Shown here: positions 8,083-16,504 of the stretch, piece after piece
Numbering within the stretch: position 1 is the first letter of the stretch
Layout of the letters: every line of letters begins with the position of its first letter
Assembly: GCA_903862415.1 (NCBI GenBank)
Contig: CAIOYD010000041.1
Coordinates: forward strand, 62,001-126,000
Direction of reading: 5' to 3'
Origin: an uncultured Oxalobacteraceae bacterium
GTDB taxonomy: Bacteria; Pseudomonadota; Gammaproteobacteria; Burkholderiales; Burkholderiaceae_D
DNA length: 64,000 nt
Position numbers and translations under genes: made by a program
Notes under the pieces: model-generated
The model's database searches: none
What the model was told of the DNA's origin: nothing
What the model saw: the letters and a program-made list of their open reading frames with translations, nothing else

Positions 8083-8296
8083 CTCCGATAGCGTCATCAA
8101 GAGATTCGTTGATGGAGTGGTGTTTTACTGAAAGTTTGCGCGATAACATGGCCAAACGATCCGCCATAACCCGGTCGTTTTTCTCGCGCACAGCTTCGCG
8201 AACGTATTCCGAACTTTTTAATCCGACCATGCCGGCGAACGATTGTGTTTGCTCCATAAATTCACTGGTCGTGCGGAATGATAGTGTTGTAGACAT
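8069..8296 (-). CDS. Orphan ribbon-helix-helix antitoxin
   Basis: 75 residues with an N-terminal ribbon-helix-helix pattern (MSTTLSFRTTSEFMEQTQSF then GLKSSEYVREAVREKND) typical of dimeric antitoxins that bind DNA through the first beta strand. The C-terminal half (LSRKLSVKHHSINESLDDAI) would be the toxin-binding part. Its stop overlaps the start region of a MazF/PemK-like toxin that survives only as a 5' fragment, so the antitoxin is now an orphan. It may still repress its own promoter (see the inverted repeat at 8329-8364). Confidence 0.75.
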   Translation of the reverse strand: MSTTLSFRTTSEFMEQTQSFAGMVGLKSSEYVREAVREKNDRVMADRLAMLSRKLSVKHHSINESLDDAIGDGID

Positions 8297-8328
8297 AGCA
8301 ATTCCAATCGGCGTGTAAATGAAGGATG

Positions 8329-8364
8329 TTGTAACACATATTGTATTGCATTTATGTGAAACAA
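8329..8364 (-). promoter_or_regulatory. Candidate operator upstream of the orphan antitoxin
   Basis: Inverted repeat TTGTAACACATA (8329-8340) and TATGTGAAACAA (8353-8364), matching at all but the two central AA positions of the arms and separated by 12 bases. It lies 32 bases upstream of the antitoxin start, where RHH repressors usually bind. Nothing else is seen between 8297 and 8499. Confidence 0.4.
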
Positions 8365-8499
8365 TTGTGTGGTTGTTTGTGTGTTCGTTGCTTGCAGCAT
8401 GGTCAAGGTAAATTGTGCCATTACTCGTTCAGGTTCCATGGCCCCAGTGGATATTTGGCGCGATGCGCATGGCGTCGACGTTCCCAAAGATACAGGGTG

Positions 8500-9540
8500 T
8501 TAACTCACCCCATTGGCACGTTTTAAATCATCCGGCCGGCCGACATCGATCCAGTCTTCTTCAGAAAAATAGGTGGCAACGGTTTTTTTCTGTTCCAGCA
8601 GGCGGGCATACAGATCGGTGATGTGGAAAAATTCGTTTTTCGGCACCAGTTCGAGCATATCCGGATTGATGACATAAATGCCCAGATTGATCAGAATATC
8701 GAGTGACGGTTTTTCTTCCAGCGACGTCAGTTTGCCACCCTCCTGATGCACCACGCCGTAAGGTACTTCATGACGGTAATGGCCGACCGAAATGGTAGCG
8801 TCGGCTTGTGATTCGGTATGGCAGGCGAGCATTTCCTGCACGTTGATGCGGGTCACCTGGTCGCCGTTGAGCACCAGGATCGGGTATTGCAATTTGACCG
8901 GCAGCAAACCCAGGGCACCACCGGTGCTGAGTTCGGTGGTTTCACGCAGATAGTCAATGTGACAGCCGAAATTGCTGCCATCACCAAAGTGCTCTTCGAT
9001 CATGTGACCCAGATAGTTAATCGACAGATAGATATGGCGGATGCCATTGCCCACCAGATTGAGAACGATGCGCTCCAGAATGGGTCGACCGGCCACCTTG
9101 ACCATGGGCTTGGGGCAGGATTCGGTATACGGGCGCAGCCGGGTACCTTTGCCACCGGCCATGATGACGGCCACATTCGGGCGCATTGGCGTGCCGATAA
9201 TTTCTTCCAAAAAATGGATGCCCAGCAGCTGGTGGTTTTTGTCGAGTACCGGAACATGGCGGATGTGCAGTGCGGTCATTAAATCGAGCACCGCGGTACG
9301 GTCGGTTTTGAAGGCGACGGAAATATAGTCGCTGCTCATGATTTTGCTGGCCAGATCGGTCATTGTCAGACCGCCGAGCAAGCCACGGCGAATATCGCCA
9401 TCGGTGATGATGCCGATGATGGCTTCCTGCTGATTTTGAATCATGATGACTTCACGCCAGTTGAGCTCGATTGCCTGCATAGCATCACCGATAGTGGCAT
9501 TTTCCGGCAGGACGAATTTTTCCAGATCTTTAGTCAGCAT
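8500..9540 (-). CDS. ptmE: CBS-domain sugar-1-phosphate nucleotidyltransferase, PtmE-like (legionaminate pathway)
   Basis: 346 residues. Two CBS repeats (about 1-120) precede a nucleotidyltransferase domain with the signature MAGGKGTRLRPYTESCPKPM (127-146). Campylobacter PtmE, which makes GDP-glucosamine for the GDP-linked legionaminic acid route, has this same CBS+NTP-transferase layout, and the operon context (legB, legC, legG, legI, legF) fits that role. ATG 9540 has an excellent GGAGG ribosome binding site (ACCGGAGGCAGT). It is the last gene of the ten-gene minus-strand operon. The activated base (GDP or UDP) cannot be read from the sequence. Confidence 0.85.
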   Translation of the reverse strand: MLTKDLEKFVLPENATIGDAMQAIELNWREVIMIQNQQEAIIGIITDGDIRRGLLGGLTMTDLASKIMSSDYISVAFKTDRTAVLDLMTALHIRHVPVLDKNHQLLGIHFLEEIIGTPMRPNVAVIMAGGKGTRLRPYTESCPKPMVKVAGRPILERIVLNLVGNGIRHIYLSINYLGHMIEEHFGDGSNFGCHIDYLRETTELSTGGALGLLPVKLQYPILVLNGDQVTRINVQEMLACHTESQADATISVGHYRHEVPYGVVHQEGGKLTSLEEKPSLDILINLGIYVINPDMLELVPKNEFFHITDLYARLLEQKKTVATYFSEEDWIDVGRPDDLKRANGVS

Positions 9541-9571
9541 ACTGCCTCCGGTGGAGTGGTTGAGGTCATCA

Positions 9572-10237
9572 TCAGCAGATTTGTTTGAGTAACATAAAAC
9601 TCTCGGCATAGTCGCAACCCGCCGCAGCGCCGCGTAAAGTCGCCAGTGCGCGCAGGCTTTGCTGGCTGCGCGGAAACGGGTGCGGTTTTACTTCGCTGGC
9701 ATAGAGACTCAGGATGGCGCATTTTTGTTCCAGTTGTTCACTGATATCGATAAACACATTCGGGCTGAAGGCATCTGCTCCGGCAACGGCAAAATCGGTT
9801 TCACTCAGCGTTTCCATCATCAGAATTTTGCGCACCGATGGATAACGAAATACTTTGCTGCAACTCCAGGCCGCGTTGAAGGCCACCTGATGATCGGAAT
9901 GCACATCGTGGCGAAACGGTAAAAATACTTGGGTAGGTTGCACCTGTTGCATGACGCGTGCAAAGGCGTTGATCAGTTGTGAGGTTGGAAGTTCATCTAA
10001 ATGAGCTGCAGCAAAACCGAGACGGTGCACACCGTCAAATTGATACTGCTGTGCCACGCAGGCAATTTCTTGTTCGCGCCGCGCGATGGCTTCGGCGCTG
10101 TAGCCATCGGCGGCACCCATTTCCGTGACGATCAGCCAGTGAATCTGTGCGCCTTGCTGTTTGAAGCGCAGCAGCGTGCCACCACAGCCCAGGGTTTCAT
10201 CATCAGGGTGAGTAGCGACCACCAATATGTTGTTCAT
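9572..10237 (-). CDS. PIG-L/LmbE-family N-deacetylase
   Basis: 221 residues with the zinc-binding motif THPDDETLGCGG (His10, Asp12, Asp13) and the second zinc motif RHDVHSDHQ, both typical of PIG-L deacetylases that remove N-acetyl groups from GlcNAc-type sugars. Its start overlaps the legG stop by 4 bases (ATGA), so it belongs to the legionaminate operon. It could deacetylate a pathway intermediate or the finished sugar to allow another N-acyl group. This tailoring role is inferred; standard legionaminate pathways do not need it. Confidence 0.85.
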   Translation of the reverse strand: MNNILVVATHPDDETLGCGGTLLRFKQQGAQIHWLIVTEMGAADGYSAEAIARREQEIACVAQQYQFDGVHRLGFAAAHLDELPTSQLINAFARVMQQVQPTQVFLPFRHDVHSDHQVAFNAAWSCSKVFRYPSVRKILMMETLSETDFAVAGADAFSPNVFIDISEQLEQKCAILSLYASEVKPHPFPRSQQSLRALATLRGAAAGCDYAESFMLLKQIC

Positions 10238-11394
10238 GGCATCTCCAGCGGATCTTCGGTTTTTTTCAGCAAGCGGGCAAAATCGGTATGTTTAATTAAT
10301 TGTAAAACCTGCTGACAGCTTTGGCCGTTGCCATACGGATTTTGAATTGTCGTCAGTGCTGTTTGAAATTCCGGCGTCAATAGCTGTGCGATGGCGGCGT
10401 CGATGTGTTCGCGCTGATTGCCGCAAAAAATCACATTGTCCAGGCAATAGCGGCCGCGCTGGCGCAAGCCGACATTGATGACGCCTTTCCCAAGTGATGC
10501 GGCTTCCAGAATGCCGGAGGAGGAATTGCCGATTAAAAACCGCGCCTGCTTATACAAAGATATAAACGTGTTGCGCTCCAGATTGGTATAAAACCAGAAT
10601 TGCGGATCGTGTTCGTACTGGCGAATTTTTTCCAGAATCGCATAGTTACCCGGATCACTGTTCGGATAGCTGATCATGGCCGGAATGTTGGCCTGTTTGA
10701 GTGCTTGCAGTAGTTGTTCAAAATGCTCGCCTGCCTGTGCTTTTTCGGCATCGACCGGATGGTAAATCACCATGGCGTAATCGGTCAGGTTTTTCTCAGG
10801 CGGAAAAACGCTGGCAGGATTGACTGCCGGAAGCTGGCTTTGCCGGATGAATTTGTCCAGCGCAATACTGCCGGCAACGCAAATTCTGTCTGAGGATTCG
10901 CCCATTTTCATTAAGCGTTGCCGGTGCTGTTCCAGCGACACCACGTGAAAGGTGGATAGTTTCGAGGTGGCATGACGAATGACGGTATCGGTATGGCCAT
11001 CCGCTTCATGATCGCCACCAAAAAAATGCATGCCGGGGATGTTCAGAAATGCACCCAGCATGGCGCCGATGAGAACATCCTCGCGATCACCTGCATACAG
11101 GATCAGATCCGGCTGCCAGGCAGCGACCACATCGATGGAATTTTGCAGCAAAATGCTGGCGCTTTTGAGGCGTGATTTTTGCGAGTCGGAATTAATCAGG
11201 CTTTCGATTTGCAGTAATATGGGGTAACCATCCTGAATAATCTGCTCAACCGTATTGCCATACGTGCCGGACAAGTGTGTGCCTGACACCAGTAGTTTGA
11301 GTTCGATGTCGCTGTCCTGATGGAGCAGCGCATATAATCCGCTCATCAAATCATAATCGGACCGTATCGAGGTCAGTGCCAGTATTTTTTTCAT
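10234..11394 (-). CDS. legG: Hydrolysing nucleotide-sugar 2-epimerase (LegG/NeuC family)
   Basis: 386 residues, matching NeuC/LegG UDP-(GDP-)sugar 2-epimerases that release NDP and invert C2 to give 2,4-diacetamido-2,4,6-trideoxymannose. Family features: N-terminal TSIRSDYDLMSGL, a central GDREDVLIGAM...GMHFFGGDHEADGHTD block with catalytic acidic/His residues, and a C-terminal GNSSSGILEAASLGKGVINVG.R..GR motif binding the nucleotide. It overlaps the PIG-L gene by 4 bases and the WbqC-like gene by 4 bases. The assignment to LegG rather than NeuC rests on legB and legC in the same operon. Confidence 0.9.
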   Translation of the reverse strand: MKKILALTSIRSDYDLMSGLYALLHQDSDIELKLLVSGTHLSGTYGNTVEQIIQDGYPILLQIESLINSDSQKSRLKSASILLQNSIDVVAAWQPDLILYAGDREDVLIGAMLGAFLNIPGMHFFGGDHEADGHTDTVIRHATSKLSTFHVVSLEQHRQRLMKMGESSDRICVAGSIALDKFIRQSQLPAVNPASVFPPEKNLTDYAMVIYHPVDAEKAQAGEHFEQLLQALKQANIPAMISYPNSDPGNYAILEKIRQYEHDPQFWFYTNLERNTFISLYKQARFLIGNSSSGILEAASLGKGVINVGLRQRGRYCLDNVIFCGNQREHIDAAIAQLLTPEFQTALTTIQNPYGNGQSCQQVLQLIKHTDFARLLKKTEDPLEMP

Positions 11395-12095
11395 GGGGAA
11401 GTTATTCCTGAGAGCAGCAGACGCGCCTGTTCGATGCCGACATTAAACAGCAGATCCAGACACGACAATCCGGGAATGAATTGCGTACTGTTTTTTTGCA
11501 CATAGCCGGGGTGGCTGAAGCTGGCATACTCTAGCCGGATACCGGCTGCAGTGAAGTTGGCTGCATCCTGATAGGATTTTGCTCCGGTGCCGGATAAATA
11601 GTGCGTGGCGTTGTTGAGCTTGAGTAAGTTAAGCACCAGCTGTTCTTTTTTTGCCTGATGATCGTATGCCAGCTGGCTTTGCAGCACGGTTCTGGTGTTG
11701 ATATTCAACAGGCGCATGCTGACTTCCATCGATTGCAGGATGATGTCGGCAAGATAGTTGGATTTATTGGCGAAAATACTGTCGACTTCAGAAAAAACTG
11801 GCTCAAAAAAAGGATGTTTGCGGTAATTTTCGTGGATAAAATTACGATGTTTGCTGCCCCAGTTGGTGTCGGCGATTTTTAACTCTTTCAGTGGTTTGTC
11901 GCGGTAATGCTGCTTAATGAAGGGGATGCTCAAATACCTGACTTTGCCGTCCATACTTAAAAACTGATTCCGATGCTGAAACGAAGAGTCAGATAACTGT
12001 ACTTCATCGAGCAAAATCAGTACGTCACTGCCCGCCGTTTTCGACAGCAGGCCTAACCATGGAAAATAACAGGGCTGATGCATGGAGAAGATCAT
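11391..12095 (-). CDS. WbqC-like family protein
   Basis: 234 residues. The N-terminus MHQPCYFPWLGLLSK and the following LDEVQLSDSSFQHRNQF match the WbqC-like family, found in O-antigen and nonulosonate gene clusters. The family's biochemical activity is poorly defined; amino-sugar tailoring such as N-acylation has been proposed. Conserved HRNFIHENYR and LSGTGAKSYQD segments are visible. Four-base overlaps with both neighbours tie it to the operon. I infer a tailoring step on the nonulosonic acid; the substrate is unknown. Confidence 0.8.
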   Translation of the reverse strand: MIFSMHQPCYFPWLGLLSKTAGSDVLILLDEVQLSDSSFQHRNQFLSMDGKVRYLSIPFIKQHYRDKPLKELKIADTNWGSKHRNFIHENYRKHPFFEPVFSEVDSIFANKSNYLADIILQSMEVSMRLLNINTRTVLQSQLAYDHQAKKEQLVLNLLKLNNATHYLSGTGAKSYQDAANFTAAGIRLEYASFSHPGYVQKNSTQFIPGLSCLDLLFNVGIEQARLLLSGITSP

Positions 12096-12778
12096 CTTTT
12101 TTTCGCCACCAGATAATATTCGGACAGCGTGTTTTCAGCTTTAAACGACTTGCGTTCAAAATAACCAACATCAATCATCTCAACAGCAGGAAATAGTTCC
12201 AGAAATTGCTGCTCATTAGCCGGTGAGAAAATTTTGCAACCTTGTTGATGCGGAATCCGTTCATCCACAATATAGGTGTTGGTTGCAACGGCTGTTGCAT
12301 GCACAACTTTGACATCCCGGTGGGTGGACAGGGAACAGATCAGTATGCCGCCGGGTTTGAGGTAATGGCATAATTTGGCAATCGCTGCCTGTATACTGTC
12401 GTGGTCGTTGTAGTACAGCACCTGCCAGGCAACGATCAGGTCAAAACAGGCGGCGTCAACATCTTGTTGAGCATCGCTGAGCTTGAAATTTTGCGGATTG
12501 AAACGGGGGTAGTGGCTTAATCTCTCGCGCGTGATGGCAACGCTGCTGGCAGAAATTTCCATGCCATACAATTCTTCCATATGCTGAATTAAAAATTCGG
12601 CGTTGTTTCCTGAACCAAAACCGTAATCCAGACATTTGCCGGCTTGATTGATTTGGCTGCGATTCTGGAAAAACAGCGTTACCAGAATTTCATTCGGATA
12701 ATTCAGAAACGAGCCAGCTTTTTTATCGCGGTAAATTTCTTCCCAGTTGCGGATATTTTTGTCGGCCAGGTTGCTCAT
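12092..12778 (-). CDS. Class I SAM-dependent methyltransferase
   Basis: 228 residues with a Rossmann methyltransferase core: motif I CLDYGFGSGNNAEFL, acidic motif II (ELYGMEISASSVAI), motif IV FDLIVAWQVLYYND and post-IV LKPGGILICSLS. Located between legI and the WbqC-like gene with 4-base overlaps, it probably adds an O- or N-methyl group to the legionaminate-type sugar. Methylated nonulosonates are known on flagellins. The acceptor cannot be read from the sequence. Confidence 0.85.
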   Translation of the reverse strand: MSNLADKNIRNWEEIYRDKKAGSFLNYPNEILVTLFFQNRSQINQAGKCLDYGFGSGNNAEFLIQHMEELYGMEISASSVAITRERLSHYPRFNPQNFKLSDAQQDVDAACFDLIVAWQVLYYNDHDSIQAAIAKLCHYLKPGGILICSLSTHRDVKVVHATAVATNTYIVDERIPHQQGCKIFSPANEQQFLELFPAVEMIDVGYFERKSFKAENTLSEYYLVAKKR

Positions 12779-13773
12779 ATAGCCTCATCGGGGGAATAAT
12801 TTTTTTGCGCTGTTTTACCGATGAGTTCATCCCAGCGCATCGGATTTATTCCGGTGCCAGGGCGTTTGACGGTCAGATTGTGTTCGCTGAACAGTTCACC
12901 ACACTTGATCGGCGTGGCGGCGACGATGCTTTTCCGGCTGATCGGCAGGTTTTTGCTTTCACTTGGACTGGCCTGCTTAATGCCATCCCCCAAGGCTTGC
13001 GACACCCGCCGTATTCCCGATACCATGGCTTTGAGTTCTTGCGGTTCCAGACTGGCCTGATGATCCGGACCTTCCATCTGGCGGTCGAGCGTGAAATGTT
13101 TTTCGATTACGCAGGCACCCATGGCGACTGCCGCGAGCGCGACTTCGATACCCGGTGTGTGATCGGAATAACCGACACTGACTTGAAAAGCATTCGCCAT
13201 GGTTTGCATGGCGCGCAAATTGACTTCATCCAGCGGGCAGGGATATTCGGTGGTGGCATGCAGCACTGTAATTTGGTCTTTGCGCAATCCCGCCAGCATC
13301 AACTGCGTCAGCGCGGCTTCGACTTCGCCCAGATTGGCCATGCCGGTGGACATGATCACCTGTTCGGCCAGCCCGGCAATGGTGCGCAGATAGGGCAGGT
13401 TGGTGATTTCACCGCTGGGAATTTTAAAAATCCGCATCCCCAGCGCATACAGCAGGGCGATACTGTCATGATCAAATGGTGTGGATAAAAACTGGATATT
13501 TTTTTGCTGACAATGGCGGATGATGGCATGGTGGGCGGCTTCATCGAGTTCCAGTTTTTTCAGCATCTGGTATTGCGTTTCCTGTTTGTCGGTCGTGTGT
13601 TGCTGGTACTCGGCTTTGACGGCATCGCGACACACCAGTTTGTCGGCTTTAAAGGTTTGAAACTTGACCGCATCGGCACCGGCCTCACAGGCGACATCGA
13701 TGAGTTGTCTGGCCAGTTCCAGCGATCCGTTGTGATTGACACCGGCTTCGGCGATGATAAATACCTTAGTCAT
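12775..13773 (-). CDS. legI: N,N'-diacetyllegionaminate synthase (NeuB/LegI family)
   Basis: 332 residues from ATG 13773 (upstream AAGGG ribosome binding site); an earlier start would run into legH. NeuB-type TIM barrel: IIAEAGVNHNGSLELA, AVKFQTFKADKL, LSTPFD, KIPSGEITN, MSTGMANLGEV, LHATTEYPCP, GYSDHTPGIEVALAAVAMGA...EKHFTLDR...GPDHQASLEP. A C-terminal SAF (antifreeze-like) domain contains SIVAATPIKCGELF. It condenses the mannose-configured 6-deoxy sugar with phosphoenolpyruvate. Sialate (NeuB) or pseudaminate (PseI) synthase are alternatives; LegI fits the operon best. Confidence 0.92.
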   Translation of the reverse strand: MTKVFIIAEAGVNHNGSLELARQLIDVACEAGADAVKFQTFKADKLVCRDAVKAEYQQHTTDKQETQYQMLKKLELDEAAHHAIIRHCQQKNIQFLSTPFDHDSIALLYALGMRIFKIPSGEITNLPYLRTIAGLAEQVIMSTGMANLGEVEAALTQLMLAGLRKDQITVLHATTEYPCPLDEVNLRAMQTMANAFQVSVGYSDHTPGIEVALAAVAMGACVIEKHFTLDRQMEGPDHQASLEPQELKAMVSGIRRVSQALGDGIKQASPSESKNLPISRKSIVAATPIKCGELFSEHNLTVKRPGTGINPMRWDELIGKTAQKNYSPDEAI

Positions 13774-14359
13774 GCTGGTTGCCCTTAAAAAGTGAGCCTG
13801 CTTTGATAAATGCATGCTCGGGAGTGTTTTTGATGATTACGGCATTGCTGCCTACAAAGCTGCCGAGTCCGATGACGGCACCACCATTGATGACGGCGGC
13901 GGTGGCAATGTGGCAGTGATCCGCCACCTGCACATCGTGTTCGATCAGGGCTTTGCTGTTGATGATGCAGTTCTCGCCTACTTTAGCGCGCGCATTGATG
14001 AGTGCATGGTGCATGACGATGGTGCCTGCACCCAGTTGAGCATGGGGCGATACATAGGCCAGTGGCGACACCACAACCGGCAGGGTAAAGCCGAGCGAGC
14101 GGATAAATTCATACAACCGCATGCGGGTTTGCGGACTGCCGATCTGACCGACGGTGATCAGCGCGTAATCGGCTTGAGAAGAGAGTTTGGCCAGACGGGT
14201 ATCGTCACCCAGAACCGGGTAGCCGCAAACGCTGTCCGAACTTGCTTCGCGGTCAGTAATGCCAATAATCTGAAAGCGGTTTTCCTGTTCAATCACATCG
14301 ATACAGGCAGCGCAGTGGCCACCGGCACCCACGAGGATGATATTCGGTTTGTCACTCAT
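13766..14359 (-). CDS. legH: NeuD/PglD-type sugar N-acyltransferase (LegH role)
   Basis: 197 residues from ATG 14359, which overlaps the legC stop (ATGA). An N-terminal Rossmann-like nucleotide-sugar binding part (NIILVGAGGHCAACIDVIE) precedes a left-handed beta-helix made of hexapeptide repeats (LGAGTIVMHHALINARAKVGENCIINSKALIEHDV and onwards, about 110-190). The His in IEHDV corresponds to the catalytic base of PglD-type enzymes. It probably acetylates the 4-amino group made by LegC. Its stop overlaps the legI start by 8 bases. Confidence 0.88.
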   Translation of the reverse strand: MSDKPNIILVGAGGHCAACIDVIEQENRFQIIGITDREASSDSVCGYPVLGDDTRLAKLSSQADYALITVGQIGSPQTRMRLYEFIRSLGFTLPVVVSPLAYVSPHAQLGAGTIVMHHALINARAKVGENCIINSKALIEHDVQVADHCHIATAAVINGGAVIGLGSFVGSNAVIIKNTPEHAFIKAGSLFKGNQHD

Positions 14360-15501
14360 GTCAGCCTCGCACTGCTGGGCAGATTGATGACATGCTGTTC
14401 CAGCCACAGTGCCTGAGTTAAATCACCTGCCTGACAATCCTGATACATCGCCAGTTTGGTCATCAGAGTCCAGATTGGCCGCGACATCACGCCTGCTGCA
14501 TTGAGTTGCTGTAACAGCAGATCGCGTTTGCTCTGGTCAGGCACGATCAGGGTATTGAGCCAGTAATTGGCCAGGGTCTGGTCGGGTTCGGTCACGAGTT
14601 CATGGTCTGACGAGGCAAAGAAAGCGGCATACTCGAGCGCCAATGCACGTTTGCTGGCCAGCAGGCGCGGCAACATTTCCATCTGAGCGCAACCGAGTGC
14701 TGCATTCAGATTCGGCAGGCGGTAGTTGTAGCCGACTTCGTCATGCTGAAATTCATACGGATGCGGCACTTTGGCCGTGGTCGTCAGGTGCCTGGCACGT
14801 TGCGCCAGAGCAGCGTCATTAGTCAGAATCATGCCGCCACCGCCGGTGGTGATGGTTTTGTTGCCATTAAAGCTGAGTGTACCCAACAGGCCAAACGTGC
14901 CGGTATGTTGCCCATGATAATAACTGCCCAGACTCTCGGCCGCATCTTCAATTAAGGGCAACTGAAATTGCGTGCAGATCTGCACCAGCCGGTCGAGCTG
15001 GCAGGGAAAGCCAAACGTATGCATCGGCAGCACCGCGGCAATCCGGTTACCGCTGCGCTTATTGATGCAGCCCGCTTCGGTCTGAGTGGTGTGTTGACTT
15101 AAAAACTGCAGCAGACTGTCCGGACTCATGCCCATGGACTGGCGTTCGACATCGATAAATACCGGACGGGCACCGCAATACGTGATGGCATTGCAGGTAG
15201 CCACAAAGGTCAGCGGCTGGGTAATGACTTCATCGCCCGGACCCACACCGGCCAGTTTTAAGGCGATGTGCAGGGCTGCGCTGCCGTTGACGGTGGCAAT
15301 CGCAAAGTTGGCACCGGTATACTTGGCGACCATATCTTCAAAGCGGGTGACGTAGCTGCCGACGCTGGAGACAAAGGTGGAATCGATACAGTTGAGCAGA
15401 TACTGTTTTTCATTTCCGGCGAAACGCGGTTCATGCAGGGGAATAAAATCCTCTGTCTGATACAGCTCGCGAATATAACGGATGATGTGCTCTGGAGTCA
15501 T
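14356..15501 (-). CDS. legC: LegC-type aminotransferase (DegT/DnrJ/EryC1 family)
   Basis: 381 residues from ATG 15501. PLP-dependent sugar aminotransferase: ITQPLTFVATCNAITYCGARP, LPLIEDAAESLGSYY (PLP-binding Asp), and the internal aldimine Lys in SFNGNKTITTGGGGM, followed by VGYNYRLPNLNAALGCAQ. It transfers an amino group to C4 of the 4-keto-6-deoxy sugar made by LegB. The N-terminal block with HEPRFAGNEKQYL and SSVGSYVTRFE is typical of LegC rather than PseC. Four bases separate it from legB. Confidence 0.92.
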   Translation of the reverse strand: MTPEHIIRYIRELYQTEDFIPLHEPRFAGNEKQYLLNCIDSTFVSSVGSYVTRFEDMVAKYTGANFAIATVNGSAALHIALKLAGVGPGDEVITQPLTFVATCNAITYCGARPVFIDVERQSMGMSPDSLLQFLSQHTTQTEAGCINKRSGNRIAAVLPMHTFGFPCQLDRLVQICTQFQLPLIEDAAESLGSYYHGQHTGTFGLLGTLSFNGNKTITTGGGGMILTNDAALAQRARHLTTTAKVPHPYEFQHDEVGYNYRLPNLNAALGCAQMEMLPRLLASKRALALEYAAFFASSDHELVTEPDQTLANYWLNTLIVPDQSKRDLLLQQLNAAGVMSRPIWTLMTKLAMYQDCQAGDLTQALWLEQHVINLPSSARLT

Positions 15502-15505
15502 GGCT

Positions 15506-16504
15506 TTACAGGTTGTAGATATCAGTTTTATAGGCTGACAGATTGGCCGGATCGACAAACCAGGCGATGGTTTCCTGCAGTCCGCGCTGCAAACCGGACA
15601 GGCCGGCAAACTGAGGAGACCAGCCGAGCAATTCCTGGGCTTTGCTGTTGTCCGCCCACAGGCGTTCGACTTCACTCTTTTCCGGGCGCAGCCGCTGCTC
15701 GTCGGTCAGGATTTCGATTTCGACCCCCATGATGCTGGCGATGGTGTTGGCGGTGTCGCCGATGGAAATTTCAAAGTTGCTGCCCAGATTGATCACCGCA
15801 CCGATGCTGTCGGGCGACTGGAGTGCCGCGATAAAGCCGTTGACGGTGTCGCTGACAAAACTTAAGTCGCGGGTCGGCTGTATTGCGCCCAGTTTGATCT
15901 GACGTACTCCGCTGGCGATCTGGGTGATGATGGTGGGGATCACCGCCCGTGCCGACTGGCGCGGTCCATAGGTGTTGAATGGCCGGATAATGCCCACGGG
16001 GGTGCCAAACGAGCGGTAAAACGACATCGCCAGCTGATCAGCACCGATTTTGCTGGCCGAGTAGGGCGACTGGCCTTCGAGTGGATGCAATTCGGTGATC
16101 GGCACAAACTGGGCCGTGCCATACACTTCCGAGGTCGAGGTATGGATGATTTTACTCACCCCCAGATCGCGTGCCGCCTGTACCACATTCAGCGTGCCCT
16201 TGATATTGGTGTCGATATAGGTGTCGGGTGAATGATATGAATAGGGAATGGCAATCAGGGCTGCCAGATGCAGCACCACATCACAACCCTGCATGGCTTG
16301 CCGTACCCCATTCGGGTCACGGATGTCGCCACAAAATACTTCAAAGTTGCCTTTTACATCGGCAGCGCAGCGATCCAACCAGCCCCAGGAATTAAATGAG
16401 TTGTAGAGCACAAAGGCGCGCACCTCAAAACCGGCACGCACCAGTGCTTCGGTAAGATGCGAGCCGATGAAGCCATCCGCGCCGGTGATAAGGATTTTAG
16501 TCAC
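15506..16504 (-). CDS. legB: NAD-dependent nucleotide-sugar 4,6-dehydratase
   Basis: 332 residues of the extended SDR family. The NAD motif ITGADGFIGSHLTEAL is at the N-terminus, HLAALIAIPYSY is downstream, and the catalytic triad includes STSEVYG and YSASKIGADQ (Tyr-x-x-x-Lys). FNTYGPRQSARAVIPTI binds the sugar nucleotide. It makes the 4-keto-6-deoxy intermediate, the first dedicated step to legionaminic acid. It overlaps the legF stop by 4 bases and is the second gene of the operon. Confidence 0.92.
   Translation of the reverse strand: MTKILITGADGFIGSHLTEALVRAGFEVRAFVLYNSFNSWGWLDRCAADVKGNFEVFCGDIRDPNGVRQAMQGCDVVLHLAALIAIPYSYHSPDTYIDTNIKGTLNVVQAARDLGVSKIIHTSTSEVYGTAQFVPITELHPLEGQSPYSASKIGADQLAMSFYRSFGTPVGIIRPFNTYGPRQSARAVIPTIITQIASGVRQIKLGAIQPTRDLSFVSDTVNGFIAALQSPDSIGAVINLGSNFEISIGDTANTIASIMGVEIEILTDEQRLRPEKSEVERLWADNSKAQELLGWSPQFAGLSGLQRGLQETIAWFVDPANLSAYKTDIYNL

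Noticed and set aside
8218-8487. 89-codon minus-strand frame overlapping the antitoxin start
   Set aside because: It overlaps the RHH antitoxin in another frame and has no known motif.
12775-13773. Sialic acid (NeuB) or pseudaminic acid (PseI) synthase
   Set aside because: The operon has legB, legC and PtmE-like genes and no PseB/PseG-type genes, so legionaminate is the best fit, though the family alone does not decide.
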